NCBI GenBank assembly: GCA_002238905.1
Contig: MPNG01000013.1
Coordinates: 1 to 39,095 of the forward strand
Direction: 5' to 3'
From: Alphaproteobacteria bacterium bin98
Lineage (GTDB): Bacteria > Pseudomonadota > Alphaproteobacteria > Bin98
Length of the DNA: 39,095 bases
The notes beneath the pieces are model-generated. The model was given only the letters and a program-made list of their open reading frames with translations, ran no database searches and was not told the DNA's origin. Below, piece after piece: positions 26,542 to 33,804 of the stretch. A program made the translations under genes and the position numbers. The first letter of the stretch is position 1; each line of letters opens with the position of its first letter.

Positions 26542-26853
26542 CCACAGTGATGTGCGACCAACATCATAAATTAAAATGATATTCTCTTTTTTTAAATGAT
26601 AGGGTTTAAAATTTGAGATTAAATCATATCTAGAGAGTTTCTCTCATCTAGTATTCGGGTCTGCGTAACTGATAAAGTTATCTTAAATCTAACTTTTCTT
26701 CACAGATATCTAATACTTTATATAAATATATAACTAGGGGCTGTGAATATGTGAACTGTTTCTCTCTCTCCCTCTAAACATTAAGATTTTTTTCATTATT
26801 TATCCACAGCACTGTTGATAACTTTTTTTTATCCACAAAGAGTCCCCGGGTTT
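26542..26853. other. Spacer between A4 and A5
   Basis: The 312 bp contain no gene. The left 20 bases continue the block shared with A2. Bases 26564-26679 show only AT-rich DNA. From 26680 on, the sequence is a copy of the accB leader/A1 3' flank (see repeat). Near 26829-26852 relic codons LWIKKSY, matching the A2 C-terminus EWIKKSY, are visible on the minus strand. Confidence 0.6.
26680..26840. repeat. Duplicated accB leader downstream of A5
   Basis: Contains the exact 23-mer found at the accB start (18227-18249) and the ordered blocks ATTAAGA, TTTTTTCA and ATTTATCCACA, as at 18324-18344. TTATCCACA occurs twice (26800-26808, 26829-26837). Similar text, more diverged, lies after A2 (21150-21225). 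Confidence 0.8.
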
Positions 26854-27816
26854 TTAACAAGCTGTCTTTTTAACAGGAAGGCGACCCTTTACTTCAGCCT
26901 CTGTGTAAAGAGCTGCAGCTAAACGATTAAGAAAGAGCCTGTTTGTGCGAACCATACCTTCGAATCCATCGTAAAATGGTATAGACCTTCCAAATATCTG
27001 ATCTGCCTTTTTTTTCTTATCAACTCCATAAGGATAAACATAAACGATTCCATCAAAATTAACACCATTGTCCTCACAAAACTTTTTAAGAACAATCATA
27101 TTTCCTTCAAATGATTTCCCTAAAGAGGCTGCATTAGCTTCTCCTTCATGTACAGACTTTGTGTTTTTAATAACGTGGGCCTTCGCTCCAGAAAGACCTT
27201 GTGTCCATAGGAAAAGATATTCAGCACCATCAAACTCTGTTAGTGGTGTTTGCTGGTTTTGTTCTCTCTCTTCTTGTTTTCTTTGGATAGCAAGCACAGC
27301 ACCATCAGTACCACCTATCGGGTCTACCTGCGCAAAATCTTTCTCTATCAACAAACGATCATCTGAAGCAACAAAGATAAGATCTGCCGACAACACGCTG
27401 GAAGATAAACGGTGCATTGAACGTACAAGACAACCTGGGATCACAAAAACTTTACCTCTAAGGGGGTTTTCTTTGCTAAGAATGTTTCCAAAATCGTCTG
27501 GAGATCCCATTTTAAAAGCTTGTTTTAAGTCAGCATCCACAACAGTGTCAAGTTGCTCTTCGAGAAGCCCTAGTTCATTCTTAAAAAAATACCGTTGTGA
27601 CCAAGCAACTAATTCCTCAACCTCACTTCTATTAGGCAAAGGATCTACCCCCTTTTCTTGAAACTCTTCATAGAATTTTTGAAAATACTGATAAACAAAA
27701 GGACTCACACCATCTTTTGTGATGATTGTTTTGAGAGACACTGTTTTTGGTGGTGTGTGGCAAAATCCATAACAAAATGTTTGCAATAAAAAAGAAGAAA
27801 AAAAAGCTAAAATCAT
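26854..27816 (-). CDS. Array protein A5: secreted YdcF-like protein
   Basis: 320 residues from the ATG at 27816 (AAGGAT at normal spacing; the in-frame ATG at 27837 lacks one). Signal MILAFFSSFLLQTFCYGF. Landmarks: LKTIITKDGVSPFVYQYFQK (about 30), WSQRYFFKN, GKVFVIPGCLVRSM (about 118), ADLIFVASDDRLLIEKDF, PLTEFDGAEYL (about 190), VIKNTKSVHEG, SFEGNMIVLKKFC (about 230), FDGIVYVYPYGVDKKKKADQIF, IPFYDGF, LNRLAAALYTEAE. It is close to the A2 modules in its body, but its N-terminal stretch (about 27600-27715) is nearly identical in DNA to the second half of A6, a mosaic. Downstream DNA copies the accB leader. The Leu/Ile loss of LTEKDF to LIEKDF is minor. Confidence 0.9.
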   Translation of the reverse strand: MILAFFSSFLLQTFCYGFCHTPPKTVSLKTIITKDGVSPFVYQYFQKFYEEFQEKGVDPLPNRSEVEELVAWSQRYFFKNELGLLEEQLDTVVDADLKQAFKMGSPDDFGNILSKENPLRGKVFVIPGCLVRSMHRLSSSVLSADLIFVASDDRLLIEKDFAQVDPIGGTDGAVLAIQRKQEEREQNQQTPLTEFDGAEYLFLWTQGLSGAKAHVIKNTKSVHEGEANAASLGKSFEGNMIVLKKFCEDNGVNFDGIVYVYPYGVDKKKKADQIFGRSIPFYDGFEGMVRTNRLFLNRLAAALYTEAEVKGRLPVKKTAC

Positions 27817-27835
27817 ATTAAATATCCTTATGATC

Positions 27836-27864
27836 ATGATATAACCACCCTGATCACGTGTAAA
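27836..27864 (-). promoter_or_regulatory. Candidate promoter of A5
   Basis: Minus strand: TTTACA (27864-27859), 17-bp spacer, TATCAT (27841-27836); each hexamer matches five of six consensus bases. Leader about 13 nt with AAGGAT. Confidence 0.6.
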
Positions 27865-27872
27865 GTGTATTG

Positions 27873-29381
27873 TTAGATTGGGAATTGGTCTAAAAGTTTA
27901 AACAATGCTTCTAAAGATGGAGAGTTTGGTTGCGGCCTTGATATCATCGCAATTGAGCCAAGGTTCTGATTAAGAAGTTTTTCTGTATAGAGTGTATAAG
28001 ATAGGGCTTGTAAAATTTCCAGGTTAGATGTAGGGGGATAAACATCATAAAACGGAACATGTCTTTTAAGTTCATGTGTAGCTATTTTTTGCAGAGCTAA
28101 ACTGAAAGGATAAGCAGATACAACACCATCAACAGACGGACTCGATAAATGATTAACGCATTGAATGAGAGGGTCGTTGCCTTTTGTTACAGGATGAAGA
28201 AACAACTCTACTGAATCATGCGAATGACGATTTACCCACCTAGCTATCTGCTGCATAAAATAAAATTCAGTAATTTTTTCTGGATATTTTGGACATGAGC
28301 CCTTCTTGTCCATTATTGCACGGAAAAAACCTTTTATTTTCTTATAGATCGGATGACCCTCTGTCTCAAAAACAGGACTTTTAAAGTCTTTTTCGGTTAA
28401 AACACGATCTTGTGAGCAGAAAAAGTGAAGATCGGCATATGAACAAGCGAGGATTACTGCAACCGCTGATCCTATATGGGGTTCGCACACAACGAATGTT
28501 TTTCTTGCGGGAGGAGAGGCTGTTGATCCACCACCAATTCCAAAATTAATATTTTCAGCAGGAGGGAGGGTCCTTAGCGCTATTATAAGTTCGTCATCAA
28601 CAAAAGGTATGCTTGCTTCAGGGGTAAGTTTTAGGTGGTTGAGGGCAAAGTACTTTTGTGACCAAGCAACTAATTTCGCAACCTCACTTCTATTAGGTAA
28701 AAGATCAACACCCTTTTCTTGAAACTCTTCATAGAATTTTTGAAAATACTGATAAACAAAAGGACTCACACCACCTTCTGTGATGACTCTCTCAAGAGCT
28801 CTTTCGCCTTCTTGGGTAAGATAAACATTCACAGATACTGTATAATGTTTACGATTTACCCACCTAGCTATCTTGTTCAGACAATACGCTTCTGTATGAT
28901 GTGTAGCTGATTTTTCATTTTTTATTATCTCAAGAAACAAATCTTTTGTTTCTTTAAAGAAAGAATCAATCGCTGTCTCAAAAATAGGGTTTTCAAAGTC
29001 TTGTTCAGTTAAAAATCGCTTTTTTGAGGAGACAAAGTGAAGGTTGGCATGTGAAAAATTGAGGATTACCTCAACAGCTGATCCTATAAGAGGTGCGCAG
29101 ACAATAAACGTTTTTCTTGCGGGAGGAGAGGCTGTTGATCCACCACCAATTCCAAAATTAACATTCTCAGCAGGAGGGTGGGTCCTTAGCTCATCAATAA
29201 AGGGTGTTTCACAACATTCATAAACGAAAGTCTTCATTCCCCCTACTGTGACGATTCTGTCAAGAGGTCTCTTTGCTTCTGGTACCGTTACAACACGAGG
29301 ATTTTCTTCCTCTTGTATGCCTTTAGCACCGTAACAAAACGTTTGTAATAAACTCATCAAAAATAAAAAAACTATCATCAT
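27873..29381 (-). CDS. Array protein A6: secreted YdcF-like protein with a partial duplicated module
   Basis: 502 residues from the ATG at 29381. Signal MMIVFLFLMSLLQTFCYGA. The first, partial module starts LDRIVTVGGMKTFVYECC, lacks the W(S/T)QYF helix, and goes on to a Gly-rich loop FGIGGGSTASPPARKTF and a strand like the others, then ends after ARWVNRKHY. A full module follows from about residue 195: ERVITEGGVSPFVYQYFQK, WSQKYF, the same Gly-rich loop again, LHFFCSQDRVLTEKDF, ITEFYFMQQIARWVN, VDGVVSAYPFSLALQKIA, VPFYDVYP, NLEILQALSYTLYTE. Two blocks of about 165 bp (28414-28578 and 29026-29190) are duplicates, 52 bp of them perfect. No ribosome-binding site; a promoter with start site at the ATG suggests leaderless translation. 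Confidence 0.88.
   Translation of the reverse strand: MMIVFLFLMSLLQTFCYGAKGIQEEENPRVVTVPEAKRPLDRIVTVGGMKTFVYECCETPFIDELRTHPPAENVNFGIGGGSTASPPARKTFIVCAPLIGSAVEVILNFSHANLHFVSSKKRFLTEQDFENPIFETAIDSFFKETKDLFLEIIKNEKSATHHTEAYCLNKIARWVNRKHYTVSVNVYLTQEGERALERVITEGGVSPFVYQYFQKFYEEFQEKGVDLLPNRSEVAKLVAWSQKYFALNHLKLTPEASIPFVDDELIIALRTLPPAENINFGIGGGSTASPPARKTFVVCEPHIGSAVAVILACSYADLHFFCSQDRVLTEKDFKSPVFETEGHPIYKKIKGFFRAIMDKKGSCPKYPEKITEFYFMQQIARWVNRHSHDSVELFLHPVTKGNDPLIQCVNHLSSPSVDGVVSAYPFSLALQKIATHELKRHVPFYDVYPPTSNLEILQALSYTLYTEKLLNQNLGSIAMISRPQPNSPSLEALFKLLDQFPI
28414..29190. repeat. Internal duplication in A6 (copies 28414-28578 and 29026-29190)
   Basis: The copies are 612 bp apart (204 codons, in frame). 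A 52-bp core is identical (GTTTTTCTTGCGGGAGGAGA... to ...CCAAAATTAA) and codes the Gly-rich loop. The rest differs by scattered changes. Confidence 0.85.
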
Positions 29382-29387
29382 CAAAGA

Positions 29388-29416
29388 ACTTTATTATATA
29401 GTTATATATTTGTCAA
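29388..29416 (-). promoter_or_regulatory. Candidate promoter of A6 (leaderless)
   Basis: Minus strand: consensus TTGACA (29416-29411), 17-bp spacer, TAAAGT (29393-29388). Position +7 after the -10 is the A of the ATG at 29381. Confidence 0.6.
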
Positions 29417-29452
29417 GGTTTGATGGTTTTGATCACTTTTGTTGGTGGAGTG

Positions 29453-30448
29453 TTACTCTCTTATAATTTTAGCTTCTATATAAAGAGCGTAAGCTAGGGC
29501 TTGTAAAACTTCTAGGTTATTAGTTTTTTTGAGATAAACATCATAACACGGAACAGATCTTTTTAGTATGTGATTTGCTATTTTTTGATAGGGGAAACCA
29601 CTCGGAAAAACACAAACCATGCCATCAAACACCACACTTTCGTTTTGTGCTAAAAAATCCTTAATAGAAGTCATAGTTTTTTCGAATATATCTAGATCAT
29701 TTTCACCAATTTGAGTTGGAATAACTGATATTTTTACATTAAATTCGTCCATTAACCATGTAGAGATATACATGGCGGCTTGAAATTCTGTAAATGGCTC
29801 TGTTAAGAGCAAGTGTTTCAAGCCTACCATTTGATGATGTAAGACTATGCTTGCAATGTTAAAGTCTAGTTCAGTCAAAAATCGTTTTTGTGAGGCAAAA
29901 AAATAAAGATGACCTGGTTCACAATTTTCAACTACTGTGATCATTGATCTCGGAAGACACTCAGGAACAACATAGGTTTTGGGTGATGGAGTGGGTGTTT
30001 TTTTAAACTTTAAAGTCTTTAGAGCGTTCACAAGTCTATCACTAACAACAGGCTTACACGATTCGGAGGAAACTCCTAGTTGGTTTTTAGTAAAATATTG
30101 TTCAGTCCAAGTAAGCAAAGCGGGGACATCGTTTCTAGCAGGGGGTGGTTCGCCCCCCTTGCCTTGAAAGGCGTCATAAAATTTTTTTAAATATTCATAA
30201 AAAAAAGCATGCATCCTACCATCGTCTTCGAAGAGAGATCTGCTTACCTCTGGTTCGTCTACAAGCAGTGTACATTTCCTCTCTCTTTTTTGAACAACCT
30301 CCGCTTCCGCTTCCTCTTCCTCTTGTGCGAATGTAACACAACAAAACGTTTGTAATAAAGATCTCAAAAAAGGATGTTCTTCCTCGGGTATACCTTCAGC
30401 GCCATAACAAAACGTTTGTAATAAAGAGGCTAATATAAACAAAAACAC
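29453..30448 (-). CDS. Array protein A7: secreted YdcF-like protein with doubled signal segment
   Basis: 331 residues from a GTG at 30448, preceded by GGAGGG and matching the GTG start of A3; an upstream in-frame TTG exists but is unlikely. Signal MFLFILASLLQTFCYGA is followed by EGIPEEEHPFLRS and a second copy of the signal core, SLLQTFCCVTFA, then a Glu-rich stretch (EEEEAEAE). The module: FFYEYLKKFYDAF, LLTWTEQYFTKNQLGV, TYVVPECLPRSM, LYFFASQKRFLTELDF, FTEFQAAMYISTWL, FEKTMTSIKDFLAQ, FDGMVCVFPSGFPYQKIANH, VPCYDVYL, NLEVLQALAYALYIEA. The DGV opening is worn (FEDDGRMHAFF). Groups with A10 and A11 by the KTM.SIKDFLAQ helix. A 50-bp stretch is shared with A4 (around 30062-30112). Confidence 0.88.
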   Translation of the reverse strand: MFLFILASLLQTFCYGAEGIPEEEHPFLRSLLQTFCCVTFAQEEEEAEAEVVQKRERKCTLLVDEPEVSRSLFEDDGRMHAFFYEYLKKFYDAFQGKGGEPPPARNDVPALLTWTEQYFTKNQLGVSSESCKPVVSDRLVNALKTLKFKKTPTPSPKTYVVPECLPRSMITVVENCEPGHLYFFASQKRFLTELDFNIASIVLHHQMVGLKHLLLTEPFTEFQAAMYISTWLMDEFNVKISVIPTQIGENDLDIFEKTMTSIKDFLAQNESVVFDGMVCVFPSGFPYQKIANHILKRSVPCYDVYLKKTNNLEVLQALAYALYIEAKIIRE

Positions 30449-30466
30449 AAGCAATCTCCCTCCAAA

Positions 30467-30495
30467 ATTATAACTCAAGTTTATTTTTTTTCGAT
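30467..30495 (-). promoter_or_regulatory. Candidate promoter of A7
   Basis: Minus strand: TCGAAA (30495-30490), 17-bp spacer, perfect TATAAT (30472-30467), leader about 12 nt that contains GGAGGG. Confidence 0.5.
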
Positions 30496-30529
30496 ATCAG
30501 TCTTCAAGAAAAAATGCAACAAGAAAGAT

Positions 30530-30917
30530 CTCTTCTAATGCATTCTGAAAACTTGTGCGTACAAAATGCTCTCTAGTTTGATCAAATGTTGTAGAAAATC
30601 TCCAACTTACAGATTAACTGTAAATTCTGCGTGAAAAGCGGAGTCCAGTCCTTTAACAAAAGACAGCTGTTAAAACGGTTTCCAAAAGGCGATGTGTTGG
30701 ATAAAAATGGAATTGAGGCAATATGTCACAAAAATTAACAGTATATCCAAGTATGTATTTTGCTATTTTTTGTTTGGATAGACCAAAAGGATTCTCTCGT
30801 CATGTGCTTGGACAAAGTGCAACTTGTTGCTACAGGCACGACTAATGTAATCCTATTTTCCAAATATGTGTGGTAAGCGCAAAACTTCCAAGAAAATATT
30901 TTGTGAACATTGTAAAT
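30530..30917 (-). pseudogene. Relic R2: decayed C-terminal fragments downstream of A8
   Basis: Two pieces. Near 30865-30905 the minus strand reads FLEVLRLPHIFGK, a decayed FLEVLQALSYTL segment; with the tail of A8 this is what is left of a second module. At 30530-30797 it reads NPFGLSKQKIAKYILGYTVN, then, after a frameshift, QLSFVKGLDSAFHAEFTVNL and FDQT, matching the C-terminus of A9 with several stops. No intact ORF of useful size. Confidence 0.75.
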
Positions 30918-32048
30918 CTAAACAAGGGTGTTTGACGTATGGAAAAAAGAACTCAGAACACCATCTTCTCTTATGATTTTTTGAAGATCTTTCACCACCT
31001 CTTTTTCCTCTGTTGTCTGAAGAGTTTTCTTTGCCCTCTGTTCTGTTACAGGATGTATATCTACACCTTTATCTACTGTTTGAGATCTCTTTAAGGCCTC
31101 TAACCTTCTAAGGCGATATTCTGTATGTAATGTGTATGATAAGGCTTGCAAAACTTCCAAGAAACATAGAGGTTGAGGTTTGTGAAAATCATAAAACGCA
31201 ACATCCCATCCAAATATGTACTTTACTATTTTTTGTTTGGCGATACCGTAAGGATAATCAGACACAATACCATCAACATCACCAAGTTTTTCTGCAAGAA
31301 AAGTTTTAACAAAAAGTAAGCTTTTGTGGAACGGATCTTCTGAACAAGAACGGGCTTTACCAACCTTGTTTGGTGCTTCAACAACTGTCACTCTCACCCC
31401 ATCCTTCTCACATGCCTCAGATAACAAAGTAGCATAGCTAAATTCTGTACACTTATTATTTAAGAGTTTAGGTGTCTTTTTGTGTGTTGAGCCTTCGCGC
31501 TTTTTAGGGGTTAACAACTTCTGTTTTGAAGCAAGAACATAAAGAGTGGCAGGTGAACACTGTTTGATTGCTGTCTTTAATGTACCTGAAACACATCCGG
31601 GAATAATAAATGTTTTTCCTTTAAGTTGGTGTTGGAGAGGGTTTACTATTACCTCTACATCTTCATCAACACTATTAAGCGGCAAGGTCTTTAGCGCTTC
31701 TAAAAGTTTAGAGTCAACAAAAGATTCGAGATCTTCAGAGGTAAGGTGTAGGTGGTTTTCGGAAAAATATTGTTCAGACCAAGAAAGCAAACCTTTGATA
31801 TCGTCTCTGGGAGGGAGTGGTGCGACCTCCTTGTCCCGAAAGGTCTCATAAAATTTTTTACAGTAGTGATAAAAAAATGGGCACACCCCATCTTCTGTGA
31901 TGATTCTACCAAGAGGCCTCTTTAACTCTAGCTCAGCAAAGGCCACAGGGTTTGTTGTGATTCTGTGAAACACTACACTACCCGTTGGTGTGCTTTCAGC
32001 GCCATAACAAAACGTTTGTAATAGAAATACAAAAAAAACTACAATCAT
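30918..32048 (-). CDS. Array protein A8: secreted YdcF-like protein with truncated second module
   Basis: 376 residues, ATG at 32048 after AAAGGAT. Signal MIVVFFVFLLQTFCYGA; LGRIITEDGVCPFFYHYCKK (about 50); WSEQYFSENHLHL; KTFIIPGCVSGTLKTAIKQC (about 144); TLYVLASKQKLLTPKK; KCTEFSYATLLSEACEKDGV (about 200); VTVVEAPNK; SLLFVKTFLAEKLGDVDGIV; DYPYGIAKQKIVKYIF; VAFYDFHK; FLEVLQALSYTLHTEY. After the module, the C-tail adds about 60 residues and ends with LQKIIREDGVLSSFFHTSN, the start of another module, cut by a stop. Two extra Cys (SEACEKDG, SCSE) are in the variable part. Its promoter and 5' end are sisters of those of A9. Confidence 0.9.
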   Translation of the reverse strand: MIVVFFVFLLQTFCYGAESTPTGSVVFHRITTNPVAFAELELKRPLGRIITEDGVCPFFYHYCKKFYETFRDKEVAPLPPRDDIKGLLSWSEQYFSENHLHLTSEDLESFVDSKLLEALKTLPLNSVDEDVEVIVNPLQHQLKGKTFIIPGCVSGTLKTAIKQCSPATLYVLASKQKLLTPKKREGSTHKKTPKLLNNKCTEFSYATLLSEACEKDGVRVTVVEAPNKVGKARSCSEDPFHKSLLFVKTFLAEKLGDVDGIVSDYPYGIAKQKIVKYIFGWDVAFYDFHKPQPLCFLEVLQALSYTLHTEYRLRRLEALKRSQTVDKGVDIHPVTEQRAKKTLQTTEEKEVVKDLQKIIREDGVLSSFFHTSNTLV

Positions 32049-32064
32049 TTTAAATCCTTTTTTT

Positions 32065-32093
32065 ATTATAAATTATTTTTAATCTTTTTACAA
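32065..32093 (-). promoter_or_regulatory. Candidate promoter of A8
   Basis: Minus strand: TTGTAA (32093-32088), 17-bp spacer, perfect TATAAT (32070-32065). Leader about 10 nt with AAGGAT. Confidence 0.55.
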
Positions 32094-32206
32094 ATTTTTA
32101 AAGATCTAGATAACTTTTTTATCCGGATTTTTTTATAAAACTTGAATTTTTAGCGATCTTTTAGTTCAAACAGCATTTGGGTGAAAGGTATTTTTGAAAT
32201 AAATAA

Positions 32207-32400
32207 ATCAAGCCGGTTATATGATTTTTTTTGGTATCATAAAGTGTTTCTGGTTCCTAAAATCTGTCCAGATTTTTTTGCAATAACCATAAAAAAAAGG
32301 GTTTACACCATCTTTTGTGATAATTTTTTTAAGGGGTCTCTCTGGTATGCCTGCAGTACCATATAACAAAACGTTTGTAATAAAGAGGTCAATATAAACA
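32207..32400 (-). pseudogene. Relic R3: N-terminal remnant of an array gene
   Basis: The minus strand has the signal core TTACAAACGTTTTGTTAT, then a 2-base insertion, then GIPERPLKKIITKDGV followed by NPFFYGYCKKIW and a decayed tail ending in a stop (about 62 codons in this frame). No body or C-terminus remains. The 230 bp around it (32140-32206) show no other feature. Confidence 0.8.
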
Positions 32401-32433
32401 AAAAAAAAGGAGTTTTCTAATAAACTGAAACCT

Positions 32434-33504
32434 TTATTCAGTAATGTCCAGAGCAGATTTTATAGAAAGTCTATCTCTTGTATTATGTAAAGAGCGCAAT
32501 TTAGTTTGGTCAAATGCTGCAAAAACTCTCCCACTTAAAATATTAACTTCAAATTCTGCGTGAAAGGCGGATGCCAGTCCTTTTAACAAAAGACAGCTGT
32601 CAAAAATACAGCTGTCAAAACGATCTTCATAATAAGGCACTTTAGGGTATATGTCATACACATTAATATGCTCTCCAAGTATGAAATCTGCTATTTTTTG
32701 TTTGCCCAGAGCAAAAGGATACATGGATAATATACCGTCAGGTGCGCGGTCAAATCCCATCGTAACTGCACTTAAGGATGATTTTAAAAGTATCATGTTT
32801 TGTGTAAAGTAATCAAACATTTTGCATTTTTCAGGTTCTGGATCTAAATAAAATAGCATTGTTTTTTTCGTATGACCGAAAGACCTTGCGAAGATAGAAA
32901 GTTCCTGCACGCTCATGAGTTCAGTCACTGTTGTTGTGTACCAGTGTTCTTTCATTGCATTAAGATAGATTTCATTTTTCTCTACATCTTCAGAGGGTGG
33001 AAAGTCTTCCGGACACAATTCCCTCGTCTTTGTTGTTAAAAAAACAAAATTAGATGGACTGCACGCCTTTAGCATGAAAATCATATTGTGCGCAAAGTCT
33101 CCAGGAACAACAAACACTTTGCTTTCTCTATCAGACATGTTGGGAAGACTTTGAGTCGTTAGCGCTTCCATAAGTTCACCATCAACAAAAGCATTACACA
33201 TTTCAGCGGAAACTTTTAGTTGGTTTTTGGTAAAATATTGTTCAGACCAAGCAAGCAAAGCGGTGATATCGTCTCTGGGAGGGAGTTTTGTGACCCCCTT
33301 GTCTTTAAAGGCATCATAAAACTTTTCACAATAACGATAAAAAAAAGGGCACACCCCATCTTCTGTGATGATTCTGTCAAGAGGTCTCTGTGCGTTTGGT
33401 ACCGTTACAACAAGAGGCGATCCTTCCTCTGGTATGCCTTCAGCACCATAACAAAACGCTTGTAATAGAAATATAAAAAAAGATAACACCACTTTAAAAA
33501 CCAT
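32434..33504 (-). CDS. Array protein A9: secreted YdcF-like protein
   Basis: 356 residues from the ATG at 33504. Signal MVFKVVLSFFIFLLQAFCYGA; DRIITEDGVCPFFYRYCEKF (about 47); WSEQYFTKNQLKV; KVFVVPGDFAHNM (about 130); FVFLTTKTRELCPEDF; TELMSVQELSIF (about 200); MFDYFTQNMILLKSS; DGILSMYPFALGKQKIADFI; INVYDIYP; SCLLLKGLASAFHAEF. A3/A4 subfamily. Its 5' region aligns with that of A8, but the ribosome-binding site is changed from AAGGAT to ATGGTT, which creates the ATG used here; it falls at the predicted transcription start (leaderless). The ancestral start would be the GTG at 33492. Both keep the signal peptide. Flanked by relics R3 and R4. Confidence 0.88.
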   Translation of the reverse strand: MVFKVVLSFFIFLLQAFCYGAEGIPEEGSPLVVTVPNAQRPLDRIITEDGVCPFFYRYCEKFYDAFKDKGVTKLPPRDDITALLAWSEQYFTKNQLKVSAEMCNAFVDGELMEALTTQSLPNMSDRESKVFVVPGDFAHNMIFMLKACSPSNFVFLTTKTRELCPEDFPPSEDVEKNEIYLNAMKEHWYTTTVTELMSVQELSIFARSFGHTKKTMLFYLDPEPEKCKMFDYFTQNMILLKSSLSAVTMGFDRAPDGILSMYPFALGKQKIADFILGEHINVYDIYPKVPYYEDRFDSCIFDSCLLLKGLASAFHAEFEVNILSGRVFAAFDQTKLRSLHNTRDRLSIKSALDITE

Positions 33505-33510
33505 TTTTTA

Positions 33511-33539
33511 ATTATAAATTATTTTTCATTCTTTTACAA
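33511..33539 (-). promoter_or_regulatory. Candidate promoter of A9 (leaderless)
   Basis: Minus strand: TTGTAA (33539-33534), 17-bp spacer, perfect TATAAT (33516-33511); +7 is the A of the ATG at 33504. Sister of the A8 promoter. Confidence 0.6.
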
Positions 33540-33594
33540 CTATTTAAATATAGCCTACTTTTTTTGGGGAGTTTATTAGCCTCCGTGTGTTGAA

Positions 33595-33740
33595 ATTCAT
33601 GGTAGAATTTTCACAACATTTATAAAAAAAGGACTCACTCTACCGTCTTGAGTGATTAAAAGTTATGGAGTCTGTTCAGCTCCATAACAAAACGTTTGTA
33701 ATAACGTTTGTAATAAAGAAGAGAGTATCAATAGGAACAT
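33595..33740 (-). pseudogene. Relic R4: signal peptide plus N-terminal remnant
   Basis: From the ATG at 33740 (GAGGA nine bases before) a 25-codon ORF (stop at 33663-33665) codes MFLLILSSLLQTLLQTFCYG and AEQTP, a complete family signal with a five-residue duplication (LLQT twice). Beyond the stop a shifted frame reads LITQDGRVSPFFINVVKIL, the decayed module opening. A signal-only secreted peptide could still be made. Confidence 0.75.
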
Positions 33741-33804
33741 AACTATTATCCTCGCTGATATGATAGAATGATTTTTCTTATTGATATAAAAAGTGGATCG
33801 CACA

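Noticed and set aside
26800-26837. Two perfect DnaA-box sequences (TTATCCACA) 29 bp apart, plus one at 18336-18344 and near matches at 21178-21225.
   Set aside because: They lie in duplicated 3' flanks of A1, A2 and A5, and the second matches relic codons of the A2 C-terminus (WIKK = TGGATAAAAAAA). No AT-rich unwinding element or dnaA/dnaN gene is near; not an origin.
27068-27661. Plus-strand ORF of 197 codons opposite A5.
   Set aside because: Shadow of A5, whose family motifs are clear on the minus strand.
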